A stretch of DNA of 53,267 nucleotides from Lysobacteraceae bacterium (GTDB lineage: Bacteria; Pseudomonadota; Gammaproteobacteria; Xanthomonadales; Rhodanobacteraceae), in NCBI GenBank assembly GCA_028870665.1, contig JAGWPB010000010.1, positions 1 through 53,267 of the forward strand, read 5' to 3'. The notes under the pieces are model-generated. The model saw only the letters and a list, made by a program, of their open reading frames with translations. It was not told the origin of the DNA and did not search any database. Below are positions 1 to 7,893 of this stretch, piece by piece. How positions within the stretch are numbered: the first letter of the stretch is position 1; the number at the start of each line of letters is the position of its first letter. A program made the translations under genes and the position numbers.

Positions 1-111
1 GGCGCTGTACGCGGACCACGGCTGCTCGACCACGCCGGTGGCGTACATCGGGATCACGCCGCGGTCGGTGGCGATGTTTTCGACGCGCCGCGGGGGGTGG
101 GCAGCATTCAT
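1..111 (-). CDS. phhA: Phenylalanine 4-monooxygenase, N-terminal part (truncated by window edge)
   Basis: Only the first 37 codons are present; the frame stays open to the window edge. The peptide begins MNAAHPPRRVENIATDRG and continues with VIPMYATGVVEQPWSAYSA, which resembles the N-terminus of Xanthomonadales phenylalanine hydroxylases, the non-heme iron, pterin-dependent enzymes that convert phenylalanine to tyrosine. The start is supported by a strong GAGGAGG ribosome-binding site just upstream. It is divergent from an Lrp/AsnC regulator, an arrangement I associate with this gene in Xanthomonadales. The catalytic domain lies outside the window, so the call rests on the N-terminal match and context. 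Confidence 0.7.
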   Translation of the reverse strand, partial: MNAAHPPRRVENIATDRGVIPMYATGVVEQPWSAYSA

Positions 112-254
112 GGGATCGCCTCCTCGCGGCCGGGCTGGCGCGTGGCTTGATGCTTCGATCCTAGCGCGATCCGGTTGCAAGTGGGCACCTTGGTTGTGGA
201 TAAATGCCGTGAAGGCGCAATAATGCGTCGGAATCCGACCGAGTAGCGCAATAG

Positions 255-728
255 ATGACCATGACCACGCTGGATCGCACCGACCGCCGCCTGCTCACCG
301 TGCTGCAGGCCGAGGGGCGCATCAGCAATGCCGAGCTGGCGGCCCGCGTGCAGCGGTCGCCCTCGGCCTGCCTGCGTCGGGTGCAGCGGCTGGAGCAGGC
401 CGGCGTGATCGCGGGTTATCGCGCCGAACTCGACGCCGCGGCGCTGGGTCTCGACCTCACCGCCTTCGTACGCGTGCAGCTGGCCCGGCACGACCGCGAC
501 AGCGTCGAGCGTTTCGCGCGCCAGGTCGCCGATTGGGACGAGGTGATCGCCTGCCACGCGCTGACCGGCGACATGGACTACCTGCTGCACGTGGTGGTCG
601 CCGACCTCGAGCACTTCTCGCGCTTCCTGCTCGACCGCCTGCTCAACGACGCCGGCGTGGCCGACGTCAACTCGAGCTTCGTGCTGCGCACGGTCAAGCC
701 GCTGCGCGGATTGCCCGTGAAGGCGTGA
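255..728 (+). CDS. Lrp/AsnC family transcriptional regulator
   Basis: 157 aa, the usual length for the family. An N-terminal AsnC-type winged helix (about residues 5-65: LDRTDRRLLTVLQAEGRIS, then NAELAARVQRSPSACLRRV) is followed by a RAM/AsnC ligand-binding domain (about 70-150, with GDMDYLLHVVVADLEHF and a C-terminal RTVKPL). Such proteins form octamers and sense amino acids. A second in-frame ATG at 261 is an equally possible start. The divergent phhA gene suggests it controls aromatic amino acid catabolism; this is inferred from context. The intergenic region (112-254) holds one perfect TTATCCACA-type sequence (195-203, reverse orientation) and an AT-rich AATAAT block at 219-224 that could be its -10 box. 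Confidence 0.9.
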   Translation: MTMTTLDRTDRRLLTVLQAEGRISNAELAARVQRSPSACLRRVQRLEQAGVIAGYRAELDAAALGLDLTAFVRVQLARHDRDSVERFARQVADWDEVIACHALTGDMDYLLHVVVADLEHFSRFLLDRLLNDAGVADVNSSFVLRTVKPLRGLPVKA

Positions 729-833
729 GGACTCCCGCGGCGGCCAGCCGTCCGCAGGCCGCTGAACGCGAGGCACCCACGCGACCGGGTAGCCACGGCT
801 GCATCGCGCCCTGCTGTTAAAGTTGCGTTAGCC

Positions 834-1643
834 ATGCATGCAAGCCCTGCCGCCCCAGCCCCCGTGCGCGATCATCGCCGTCCGCTGCGCTATCTCGTGC
901 GGGTGCCGTTGCTGCTGCTGCATATCCTGATCGCGCCGCTGCTGGCGGTCGTGGTGGCGTTGTTGCCGGCGCACAGCGCGGCGGACGCGGGCCATGAGCC
1001 GCGGGCGCACCGCGTGGTGCGCTGGTGGTCGGGCCGCCTGCTGCGCATCTTCGGCATGCGCGTGCGCTGCGTGGGTATGCCGCTGGCCGACCCGGTGCTG
1101 TTCGTCGCCAACCATGTTTCGTGGCTGGACATCGAACTGCTGCATACGCAGCGCGCGGCCTGTTTCGTGGCCAAGGCCGAGATCGCCGACTGGCCGCTGG
1201 TCGGCTGGCTGGCGGCGCGTGCCGGCACGCTCTTCCACCGGCGCGGCAGCACGCACTCGCTGGGCGCGGTGATGGCCGTGATGGTCGAGCGGTTGCGCCA
1301 GGGTCGCGCGGTGGCGGTGTTTCCCGAAGGCGGCATCGATCACGTCAGCGGTGTCTATCGCGTGCGCACCTTTCATGCGCGCATCTTCCAGGCGGCACTG
1401 GACGCCGCGGTGCCGGTGCAACCGGTGGCGCTGGCCTATCGTTGCAAGGGTGCGCTCTGGGAGGCCGCGACGTTTCTGCCCGGCGAGAGCTTTCTCGGCA
1501 ATTTCATGCGCTTGCTGGGAGAGTCGGGAGTGCAGGCCGAGGTGACCTTCCTGGCGCCGGTCGTCGCCAGCGGTGATGGTCGCCGGCGTCTGGCCGAGGC
1601 CGCCCGCGACGCCATCGCGATGCATCTGGATCAGCATCCATGA
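834..1643 (+). CDS. 1-acyl-sn-glycerol-3-phosphate acyltransferase (PlsC-like)
   Basis: 269 aa membrane-associated acyltransferase of the PlsC/LPLAT family, which transfers an acyl chain to a lysophospholipid-type acceptor. A hydrophobic segment (about residues 22-46) precedes the catalytic NHVSWLD motif (H-x4-D, residues 93-99) and the FPEGG block (163-167), which stands in place of the commoner FPEGT. It overlaps the next gene by four bases (ATGA), so the two are probably co-transcribed. The exact acceptor cannot be read from sequence: this could be a lysophosphatidate acyltransferase or an ornithine-lipid type enzyme. Another acyltransferase, plsB, lies at the far end of the window. Confidence 0.88.
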   Translation: MHASPAAPAPVRDHRRPLRYLVRVPLLLLHILIAPLLAVVVALLPAHSAADAGHEPRAHRVVRWWSGRLLRIFGMRVRCVGMPLADPVLFVANHVSWLDIELLHTQRAACFVAKAEIADWPLVGWLAARAGTLFHRRGSTHSLGAVMAVMVERLRQGRAVAVFPEGGIDHVSGVYRVRTFHARIFQAALDAAVPVQPVALAYRCKGALWEAATFLPGESFLGNFMRLLGESGVQAEVTFLAPVVASGDGRRRLAEAARDAIAMHLDQHP

Positions 1644-2635
1644 ACTTGCCGCGCGCCGTTGACTTCAAACCGCCGCGCTGGCTGCGCAATCGCCACCTGC
1701 AATCGTTGCTGGGCTCCAGCCCGCTGCGGCGATGGCTGACCCAGCGCCGGGCAATCGCGCTGGAGACGCACGCGGTGGTCGAGATCCTCGACGTCGGCGC
1801 CGCGCGCCTGGCGGGCTATCACACGGCGCAGCGCGTGCGCCCGCAGGCACGCGGCATGGTCGTGCTGTTGCACGGCTGGGAGGGCAGCGCGCAGTCCAAC
1901 TACGTGCTGGCCACCGGTGCGCGACTGCTGTCGGAAGGATGGGACATCTTCCGCCTCAACTTCCGCGATCACGGCGCCACCCATCACCTCAACCCCGGCC
2001 TGTTCCATTCCTGCCGCATCGACGAGGTGGTGGCCGCGGTCGGCGCCGCCGCGCGCGCCCATCCGGCGCCCCGGCTGGCCGTGGTCGGCTACTCACTGGG
2101 CGGCAATTTCGCGTTGCGCGTTGCCCTGCGCGCGCCCGCGGCGGGCATCCCGCTCGACTACGCGCTGGCCGTGTGTCCGGTGATCAGTCCGCGCAACGGT
2201 CTGGCGCAGATCGAGCGCGCGCTGTGGATCTACCACGCCTATTTCATGCTCAAGTGGCGTGATTCACTCAGACGCAAGCAGGCGGCGTTTCCCGATCGCC
2301 GTTATTTCGAGCCCGGCGAGCTGCGCCAGAACATGAGCGGCCTGACCCGCAGCATGGTCGAGAAGCACACCGACTACGGCACGCTGGAGAACTACCTCGA
2401 CGGCTATTCGATCGCCGGGGATCGCCTTGCCGGTCTGCAGGTGCCGGCGACCCTCCTCACCGCGCGCGATGATCCGGTGATCCCGGTGAGCGACTTCGAG
2501 ACCCTGCGCCTGCCGGCCGGTGTCGAGCTGGATATCGCCGAGCATGGCGGTCATTGCGGGTTCCTCGCCGGCTGGCGCCTGCACAGTTTCGCCGAGGACT
2601 ACATCAGTGCCCGTCTCGATCGCCTGGCACCCTGA
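1640..2635 (+). CDS. Alpha/beta hydrolase, YheT family
   Basis: 331 aa, typical of the YheT family of cytoplasmic esterase-like hydrolases. The N-terminus has the family signature FKPPRWLRNRHLQSLL. An oxyanion-region HGWEGSAQSNY (from residue 78), the nucleophile elbow GYSLGGN (Ser152), the acid in TARDDPVIP (about 277) and the histidine in HGGHCGFL (about 304) complete the triad. It overlaps the upstream acyltransferase stop (ATGA), so translation is probably coupled. The substrate is unknown; lipid or ester hydrolysis is plausible from the neighbour. Confidence 0.88.
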   Translation: MNLPRAVDFKPPRWLRNRHLQSLLGSSPLRRWLTQRRAIALETHAVVEILDVGAARLAGYHTAQRVRPQARGMVVLLHGWEGSAQSNYVLATGARLLSEGWDIFRLNFRDHGATHHLNPGLFHSCRIDEVVAAVGAAARAHPAPRLAVVGYSLGGNFALRVALRAPAAGIPLDYALAVCPVISPRNGLAQIERALWIYHAYFMLKWRDSLRRKQAAFPDRRYFEPGELRQNMSGLTRSMVEKHTDYGTLENYLDGYSIAGDRLAGLQVPATLLTARDDPVIPVSDFETLRLPAGVELDIAEHGGHCGFLAGWRLHSFAEDYISARLDRLAP

Positions 2636-2653
2636 GGCACATGGCCGCGCTGG

Positions 2654-2659
2654 CATAAT
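2654..2659 (+). promoter_or_regulatory. Possible -10 box for the TPR gene
   Basis: CATAAT sits 24 bases before the start of the TPR gene and after the stop of the hydrolase gene. No convincing -35 element is visible. Confidence 0.3.
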
Positions 2660-2682
2660 CGCCGGCTGACCCGGAGCACGGC

Positions 2683-4782
2683 ATGCGCGACGAAATCCTC
2701 GAACTGGAACGCAACGGTCACCTCGAAGAGGCCACGGCGCGCGCGCGCGCATGGGCGCAGTCGGCGCCGCAGGATGTCGAAGCACGACATCTGTACGCGC
2801 TGGCCCTGTTGCGTGGCGGCGATGCGGCGGCGGCGCTGGTCGAGGCCACGGCGGCCGCGGCACTGGCGCCGCAGGCGCCCGGCGCGCAGCTGACCCGTGG
2901 TCGCGCCGCGCTGGCCAGCGGCGACACCGTGCAGGCGCGCGCCGCGTTCGAGCAGGCGCGCGCACTCGATCCTAACCTCGCTGGCGCGCATGCGGGACTG
3001 GCCGCGCTGGCGCTGGGTGCGGGCGATCTGGCCGCCGCCGAAAGCGGCTATCGCACCGCGCTGCGCGCCGACGGCGACGATCCGCACGCGCTGCTGGGTC
3101 TGGGCCAGGTGCTGGCGCTGAAGGGCGATCTGGCGGCTGCCGGGCGCTGTTTCGGCGCGGCGATCGAACTGCTGCCCGACGAGCCGACCGCGCAGGTCAG
3201 CCTGGGCCTGACCCTGCTGGCGCAGGGGCATTACGACTTTGCCGTGCGCGCGTTCGAGAATGCGCTGGCGCGTCAGCCGGATTACGCCTATGCGCGCCTG
3301 CTGCTGGGTGAAACCGAGTTGCTGCGTCGGCGCTACGAGGCCGCGACGCAAGCCTTCGATGCCCTGCTCGAACATCCGCAGTTCGCGACGACGGCGCTGG
3401 CGGGGCGCGGTGACGTGGCGCTGGCGCGCGCCGCGGCGGCCGAAGCGCGAACCTGGTACGAGCGCGCCCTGGCGCGCGACCCGTCCGCCGAGCGTGCCGC
3501 GCTGGGGCGCGCGCGCAGCTTCAACGCGCAGGGGTTTCCCGAGCCGGCTTGCGACGGATTGACCGCGTTCGTGGCGGCCCATCCCGACGCGCATGCCGCG
3601 CGCTCCCTGCTGGCCGAGTTGCTGCAGGGGCGCGGCCAGGTCGCGGAGGCACTGGCGCTGTGGCGCGAAGGCGTCGCCCGCGACCCCGGGAGCGGCTCGC
3701 TGCGCGGCGACCTGGCGCTGGCGCTGGAGCGCAGCGGCGATTTCGATGCCGCCGACAGCGAGGCCGAGCACGCCGCCGCGCGCGGGCGCTGGACGCCGCT
3801 GACCCTGCTGCGCGCGCGCGCGGCGCTGCGGGCCGGCGCGTACAACCTCGCCCGTGACCGCCTGGCCGTGCTCGATCGCGAGCGCCTCACCGACCGCCAG
3901 ACACGACAGCGGTTCCATCTGCTGGGCCTGGCCCATGACGGCGCCGGTCGCCACGCCGAGGCGCTGCTGGCGTTTCGCGAGCAGCAGCGCATCGATGCCG
4001 GTCCGCTGCCGGTACTGCCGGATCTCGCGGCGTATGCCGACACGCTGCTGGCGCTGGCGGCGCTGCCGGATTCGGCCCGTCCGCGCCATCCGCCCCCGGT
4101 GCTGCTGGTCGGCCTGCCCGGTGCCGGTGCCGACCGGCTCGCGGCACTGCTGGCGGATCAGCCGCAGCTGCGCCTGCGCCGCGATCATCTGGATGGCGGC
4201 AGCGACTTTCTTGCGGATGCCGCCGATCCGCGCCTGCTCGGCCCGCTCGCGGGCGGCGAACTCGATGTGCTGGCACGACGCTATGCGCGCGGCCATGAGC
4301 GCCTGGGCACCCTCGCCGACACGCGCGTGGTCGACTGGCTGCCGCATCTCGATGCGCGCGTGTTGCCGGTGCTCAAGCGCGTGCTGCCCGGCGTGCGCCT
4401 GCTGATCGCCGCACGCGACCCGGGCGCCTGCCTGCTGGACTGGCTGGCGTTCGGCTATCGCCGCGGTTATGTCGACGACGATCCGCAGCGGCTGGCGCGC
4501 TGGCTGCACGCCGCGCAGAGCCAGCTCGACTTCGCCGCGCGTGTGCTGCCGACGCATGCGGTGGACATGGATGCGCTGCTCGGTGGCGATGCCGGCAGTC
4601 GCGCCGCGCTGGCACAGTGGCTGGGCTGCGAGCGCCTCGAGGACGGGCCGCAGACGATGGCCGCCGGGCGCGTACTGGGCTTGCCGACGCGCTTCCCGAG
4701 CGGCCATCTCGATCACTACCGCGGACCGCTCGCGGCCGCGCTGGCCGAGTTGCGATCGCCGGCGAACGCAGGCAGCGCTTGA
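2683..4782 (+). CDS. TPR-repeat protein with degenerate sulfotransferase-like C-terminus
   Basis: 699 aa. Residues 1-450 are an Ala/Leu-rich tandem array of tetratricopeptide repeats (for example AHAGLAALALGAGDLAAAE). The C-terminal 220 residues follow the layout of TPR-sulfotransferase proteins: a strand-loop LLVGLPGAGAD where active relatives have GxPRSGTT, then LLIAARDPGACLLDWLAFGYR resembling the 3'-phosphate-binding segment, and a terminal YRGPLAAALAEL. The PAPS 5'-phosphate loop is therefore lost or changed, so the protein may be a scaffold rather than an enzyme. An apparently intact TPR sulfotransferase is encoded near 40 kb. No signal peptide is seen, and no partner is evident from neighbours. 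Confidence 0.75.
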   Translation: MRDEILELERNGHLEEATARARAWAQSAPQDVEARHLYALALLRGGDAAAALVEATAAAALAPQAPGAQLTRGRAALASGDTVQARAAFEQARALDPNLAGAHAGLAALALGAGDLAAAESGYRTALRADGDDPHALLGLGQVLALKGDLAAAGRCFGAAIELLPDEPTAQVSLGLTLLAQGHYDFAVRAFENALARQPDYAYARLLLGETELLRRRYEAATQAFDALLEHPQFATTALAGRGDVALARAAAAEARTWYERALARDPSAERAALGRARSFNAQGFPEPACDGLTAFVAAHPDAHAARSLLAELLQGRGQVAEALALWREGVARDPGSGSLRGDLALALERSGDFDAADSEAEHAAARGRWTPLTLLRARAALRAGAYNLARDRLAVLDRERLTDRQTRQRFHLLGLAHDGAGRHAEALLAFREQQRIDAGPLPVLPDLAAYADTLLALAALPDSARPRHPPPVLLVGLPGAGADRLAALLADQPQLRLRRDHLDGGSDFLADAADPRLLGPLAGGELDVLARRYARGHERLGTLADTRVVDWLPHLDARVLPVLKRVLPGVRLLIAARDPGACLLDWLAFGYRRGYVDDDPQRLARWLHAAQSQLDFAARVLPTHAVDMDALLGGDAGSRAALAQWLGCERLEDGPQTMAAGRVLGLPTRFPSGHLDHYRGPLAAALAELRSPANAGSA

Positions 4783-4837
4783 TTCGCGGCGCCGCAGCCC
4801 CACGCTGCAAGGATCGACGCCGCCCAAGGATTACGCC

Positions 4838-5467
4838 ATGCAGCTCCGCAGCCGCAGCTTCGCACCCGATCAGGCCATCCCGGCCGAATTCGCCTTCGGT
4901 CAGCCCGGCACGGACGGCCCGTTTGCGTTCGCGCCCAATCGCAATCCGCAGCTGGTCTGGGATGGCGTGCCGCCCGGCACGCGCAGCTTCGTGCTGACCT
5001 GCATCGATGACGACGTCCCCAGCCGCGGCGACGACGTCAACCAGCCCGGCCGCGTGGTGCCTGCCGATCTGCCGCGGGTGGCGTTCGTGCACTGGCTGCT
5101 GATCGACATCGCCGCGGATCTGCGCGAGATCGCCGCCGGCAGCGCCAGCGACGGAATTGCCCCGCGCGGCAAGCGCAATCCGCCCGGACCTGCAGGCAGC
5201 CGCCAGGGCCTCAACGACTACACCGGCTGGTTCGCCGGCGATCCCGACATGAGCGGCGACTACTACGGCTACGACGGCCCCTGCCCACCGTGGAACGACG
5301 CCCGGCTGCATCACTACCACTTTCATCTGCTTGCGCTGGACGTGCCCAGCCTGGGCCTGTCGGGCCGATTCACCTGGGCCGAAGTCGAGCCGGCGTTGCG
5401 CGGCCACGTGCTGGCCGAGGCCGTGCTGACCGGCACCTACAGCATGAATCCGGCCCTGCGCGCCTGA
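4838..5467 (+). CDS. YbhB/YbcL family (phosphatidylethanolamine-binding-like) protein
   Basis: 209 aa. The frame is open further upstream inside the preceding gene, but the start at MQLRSRSFAPDQAIP is preferred: it follows an AAGGA ribosome-binding site and matches where the family begins. PEBP/Raf-kinase-inhibitor-like features include NPQLVWDGVPPGTRSFVL, a DDD segment (CIDDDVPSRGDD), the FVHWLL strand, YDGPCPP and HHYHFHLLALDV. Bacterial members are soluble and of unknown ligand. The gene lies between the TPR gene and the yqjD-like operon, with no clear functional tie to either. Confidence 0.9.
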   Translation: MQLRSRSFAPDQAIPAEFAFGQPGTDGPFAFAPNRNPQLVWDGVPPGTRSFVLTCIDDDVPSRGDDVNQPGRVVPADLPRVAFVHWLLIDIAADLREIAAGSASDGIAPRGKRNPPGPAGSRQGLNDYTGWFAGDPDMSGDYYGYDGPCPPWNDARLHHYHFHLLALDVPSLGLSGRFTWAEVEPALRGHVLAEAVLTGTYSMNPALRA

Positions 5468-5556
5468 GCCGCACGCTCTGCCGCTGCAGGCGTGTGCGCG
5501 CAGGTCCACACTAGGCGCTCGTGGCCGCGTGGCCACCGGGCGCAGGAGTACCGATC

Positions 5557-5928
5557 ATGAGCAAGATCATTCCCGAAACGAGTCCCGCGCCGAGCGTGCG
5601 CGACGAAGGCTTCCGCGAAACGGCCGAACGCGCCAAGCGTGCCGAATCCGCCGCCGTCAAACAGGCGCGCGAAGCACTGGATGCCGCCGCCGGGCGCATC
5701 GAGCAGGGCCTGCATCGCGCGACCGACGCCACCGCCGAAGCCGCCGCCAAGGCTGCCGACGGCGCCGCGCGCGCGAAGGAAAAAGGCCGCGAGGCGATCG
5801 ACCAGGCTCTCGAACACGCTGGCGACTGGATGGACCAGGCGCGCAGTTACGTGCGCGAAAAGCCGACCCAGGCGGTATTGATCGCGGTGGCCGCCGGCTG
5901 GCTGCTGGGCCGGCTCAGCCGGCGCTGA
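5557..5928 (+). CDS. DUF883/ElaB-YqjD family protein
   Basis: 123 aa starting MSKIIPETSPAPSVRDEG after a GGAG ribosome-binding site. The long Ala/Glu/Lys-rich middle should form an amphipathic helix. The C-terminus is a short membrane anchor ending GWLLGRLSRR, the hallmark of the YqjD/ElaB family, tail-anchored inner-membrane proteins reported in E. coli to bind ribosomes. It is the first gene of a three-gene run (YqjD-, YqjE- and YqjK-like) with gaps of 3 and -4 bases, matching the E. coli yqjCDEK order in outline. Confidence 0.85.
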   Translation: MSKIIPETSPAPSVRDEGFRETAERAKRAESAAVKQAREALDAAAGRIEQGLHRATDATAEAAAKAADGAARAKEKGREAIDQALEHAGDWMDQARSYVREKPTQAVLIAVAAGWLLGRLSRR

Positions 5929-5931
5929 CGC

Positions 5932-6372
5932 ATGGCCGCGCAGGACGATCGCCCGGACGCTGCATCGCCGGGACCCACCGATGCGCCCGCGCCCGCTGCC
6001 GGGCTGCTCGACGATCTGGCGATCGCCGCCACGGCGGCCGGCACTCTGCTGGGCGCGCTGGCGCGGCTGGCACGTGCCGAGCTGCGGCTGGCCTGGCGCG
6101 GCGTGCGGCTGGCGGCGTGGGCATTGCTGACAGCGGTACTGCTGCTGCTGTTTCTGTTGCTGACACTGGTCACCCTGCTGGCCTGGTTGCTGCTGCACGC
6201 CACCGGGTCGTTGGGTGCAGGGCTGGCGCTGACGGCGCTGGCGCTGCTGCTGGCGCTGCTCGGCGCACGCGCGCTGTTGCGGCTCGGCCTGCGCTGGCTG
6301 AGCCTGCCGGCGACGCGCGCCGAGGTGCAGGCGACGCTGCAGAGCCTGACCGGCAAACGCGGCGCACCATGA
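5932..6372 (+). CDS. YqjE/phage holin-like family inner-membrane protein
   Basis: 146 aa. A short polar N-terminus is followed by an amphipathic stretch and two adjacent transmembrane helices (about residues 62-90 and 94-118, Leu-rich: LLTAVLLLLFLLLTLVTLL). This layout fits the YqjE/holin superfamily III proteins commonly found between yqjD- and yqjK-like genes. It starts three bases after the preceding stop and its stop overlaps the next start, so it belongs to the same transcript. Function is unknown. Confidence 0.75.
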   Translation: MAAQDDRPDAASPGPTDAPAPAAGLLDDLAIAATAAGTLLGALARLARAELRLAWRGVRLAAWALLTAVLLLLFLLLTLVTLLAWLLLHATGSLGAGLALTALALLLALLGARALLRLGLRWLSLPATRAEVQATLQSLTGKRGAP

Positions 6373-6620
6373 GTCTGCGCAGCGATCGCGCGGCGGTGCA
6401 CGTGGCGCGTGTTGGCGCGGTGCAGGCGCGCCGTGCCATCGCACCGGCCGGCGCGCCGCTGCAAGCGCGGCTGGCCGCGCATCCCGTGCTGGCCGCCGCC
6501 GGCGCGCTGGTCGCGGGCTTCATCGCCGCGCGCCTGATCGCCACCCCGCTGCGCGGATTCAGCCGCGGGGGCGCTCGCGCACTGCGGCACGGACTGCGCC
6601 TGCTGCGGCGGCTCGTCTGA
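6369..6620 (+). CDS. Small YqjK-like protein
   Basis: 83 aa, Arg/Ala-rich, starting with an ATGA overlap on the YqjE-like gene. A hydrophobic stretch (HPVLAAAGALVAGFIAARLI, residues 39-58) sits between basic flanks. Position and size fit YqjK, the last gene of the yqjDEK group, although sequence similarity alone is weak. The open frame runs unbroken from far upstream; the start was chosen because of the translational overlap and the GC-skewed shadow nature of the upstream part. Confidence 0.6.
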   Translation: MSLRSDRAAVHVARVGAVQARRAIAPAGAPLQARLAAHPVLAAAGALVAGFIAARLIATPLRGFSRGGARALRHGLRLLRRLV

Positions 6621-6643
6621 CCGTCATCGGCCTGGGCGCGAAC

Positions 6644-6665
6644 GCCCGACCAGGGAGGGTCGGGC
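6644..6665. repeat. Hairpin element, copy A (REP-like)
   Basis: Perfect 8-base stem GCCCGACC/GGTCGGGC around an AGGGAG loop. It has a sister hairpin at 6826-6846 in which one base pair is changed on both sides. Confidence 0.7.
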
Positions 6666-6788
6666 CGGTACCACGCACCAGGGACGGTTCGCCGGACGAC
6701 CGGCGCCACCAAAGGATCGAGCAGATTTATGAGTACACCGAAAACCGGATTCATCGGCCTGGGCGCGATGGGGTGAGCCGGGATGTGA

Positions 6789-6816
6789 CGCGAGATGCGT
6801 TGAAGCGCATCTCGCG
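6789..6816. repeat. 11-base inverted repeat between the duplicated segments
   Basis: CGCGAGATGCG and CGCATCTCGCG pair perfectly around a 6-base loop TTGAAG. It lies in the 54-base stretch present only between the first and second copies of the duplication, right after the TGA of the decoy ORF, so it could act as a terminator-like or REP-like structure. No T-run follows. Confidence 0.7.
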
Positions 6817-6825
6817 CCGGCAAAC

Positions 6826-6846
6826 GCCCGGCCAGGAAGGCCGGGC
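6826..6846. repeat. Hairpin element, copy B (REP-like)
   Basis: Stem GCCCGGCC/GGCCGGGC around AGGAA. Compared with copy A, the sixth pair is G-C instead of A-T on both strands, a compensatory change that keeps the fold. Confidence 0.7.
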
Positions 6847-6909
6847 CGGTACCACGCACCAGGGACGGTTCGCCGGACGACCGGCGCCACCAAAGGATCG
6901 AGCAGATTT

Positions 6910-7782
6910 ATGAGTACACCGAAAACCGGATTCATCGGCCTGGGCGCGATGGGCCTCCCCATGGCCCGCCACCTGCACGCACGCGGCCTGCTGGTCGCGG
7001 TCGGCAATCGCACCCACGCCAAGGCCGAGGCGCTGGCCGCCGAACTGGGCGTGAGCGCACCGCCCATGCCCGCGGCGCTGGCGGCACAGTGCGACGTGAT
7101 CGCGTTGTGCGTCACTGCCGACAGCGATGTGCTGACCACCGTGCAGGCGCTGCTACCCGGTCTGCGGCCCGGCGCGATCGTCATCGACCACTCGACCGTG
7201 GCGCCGGAAACCGCGCATCAGGCGGCCGCACTGCTGACGGCCGTCGGCGCGCAGTTCCTCGACGCGCCGGTCTCGGGCGGCGTCGAGGGCGCGCGCAACG
7301 GCAAGCTGTCGGTGATGGTCGGCGGCGATGCCGCCGCGCTGGAGCACGCGCGCCCGGTGCTCGAGGCTTATGCCGCGCGCGTCACCCGCATGGGCGCGGT
7401 CGGCAGCGGGCAGGCGACCAAGGCGGTCAACCAGGTGCTGGTCGCCGGCATCGCGCAGGCCGTGTGCGAGGGCTTGGCGCTGGGCGAGGCGCTGGGGCTG
7501 GCGCCCGAGCAGCTGTTGCCGACGCTGGCCGCCGGCGCGGCCGGCAACTGGTTCCTCGACAAGCGCGGCGCGACCATGCTGCGCGGCGAGTACGCCGTCG
7601 GTTTCAAGCTCGGCCTGCTGCACAAGGATCTGGCCATCGTGCGCGGCATCGCCGAGCGCGCCGGCACCGATCGCAGCGTGATCGAGAAGTCGCTGGCCGA
7701 TTACGCCGAATTGATGGCGCGCGGCCATGCCGACGACGACATCTCGGCGCTGATCCGGCTCAAACGCAGGTCCGCTGCTTGA
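6910..7782 (+). CDS. NAD(P)-dependent beta-hydroxyacid dehydrogenase (3-hydroxyisobutyrate dehydrogenase family)
   Basis: 290 aa, standard length. The N-terminal Rossmann fold has GFIGLGAMGLPMARHL (residues 7-22). The substrate motif DAPVSGGVEGARNGKL (118-133) and the catalytic lysine in GQATKAVNQVL (Lys171) are intact, followed by the all-helical C-terminal domain. Family members oxidise 3-hydroxyisobutyrate or reduce tartronate semialdehyde or succinic semialdehyde; which applies here cannot be told. The start is the second of two identical ATG contexts, because the region including its ribosome-binding site and first 14 codons is duplicated upstream. The decoy copy could lower translation or act as a leader ORF. 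Confidence 0.9.
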   Translation: MSTPKTGFIGLGAMGLPMARHLHARGLLVAVGNRTHAKAEALAAELGVSAPPMPAALAAQCDVIALCVTADSDVLTTVQALLPGLRPGAIVIDHSTVAPETAHQAAALLTAVGAQFLDAPVSGGVEGARNGKLSVMVGGDAAALEHARPVLEAYAARVTRMGAVGSGQATKAVNQVLVAGIAQAVCEGLALGEALGLAPEQLLPTLAAGAAGNWFLDKRGATMLRGEYAVGFKLGLLHKDLAIVRGIAERAGTDRSVIEKSLADYAELMARGHADDDISALIRLKRRSAA

Positions 7783-7893
7783 GGGCGTTGCATGCAGCAC
7801 GCTGCTTGACCGCGCGGAGACAGCGGGCGCAGGCTGGCAGTCGCTGACCCTTGCCTCGCATCAATTCGGATTGTGCGTCATTTGGGGGGCGTC

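Larger units (their letters stand above)
6624..6953 (+). repeat. Tandem partial duplication of the 5' end of the dehydrogenase gene
   Basis: A 112-base segment occurs twice without a mismatch, at 6661-6772 and 6842-6953 (offset 181). It carries the ribosome-binding region, the ATG and the first 14 codons of the downstream dehydrogenase. In the first copy the frame ends at a TGA after codon 15 (decoy ORF 6729-6776, MSTPKTGFIGLGAMG). An 18-base piece of the same coding start (TCATCGGCCTGGGCGCGA) appears a third time at 6624-6641. The copies are separated by hairpin elements described separately. Confidence 0.95.

Noticed and set aside
2599-4827. A 742-codon open frame on the minus strand opposite the TPR gene
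   Set aside because: Composition is Arg/Gln/Ala/Gly-rich with no family signature, and it mirrors the codon pattern of the real plus-strand gene. Long antisense frames are expected in DNA this GC-rich.
6729-6776. Independent small protein gene (15 codons)
   Set aside because: It is an exact copy of the dehydrogenase start that runs into a stop, so it is reported as part of the duplication and not as a gene.
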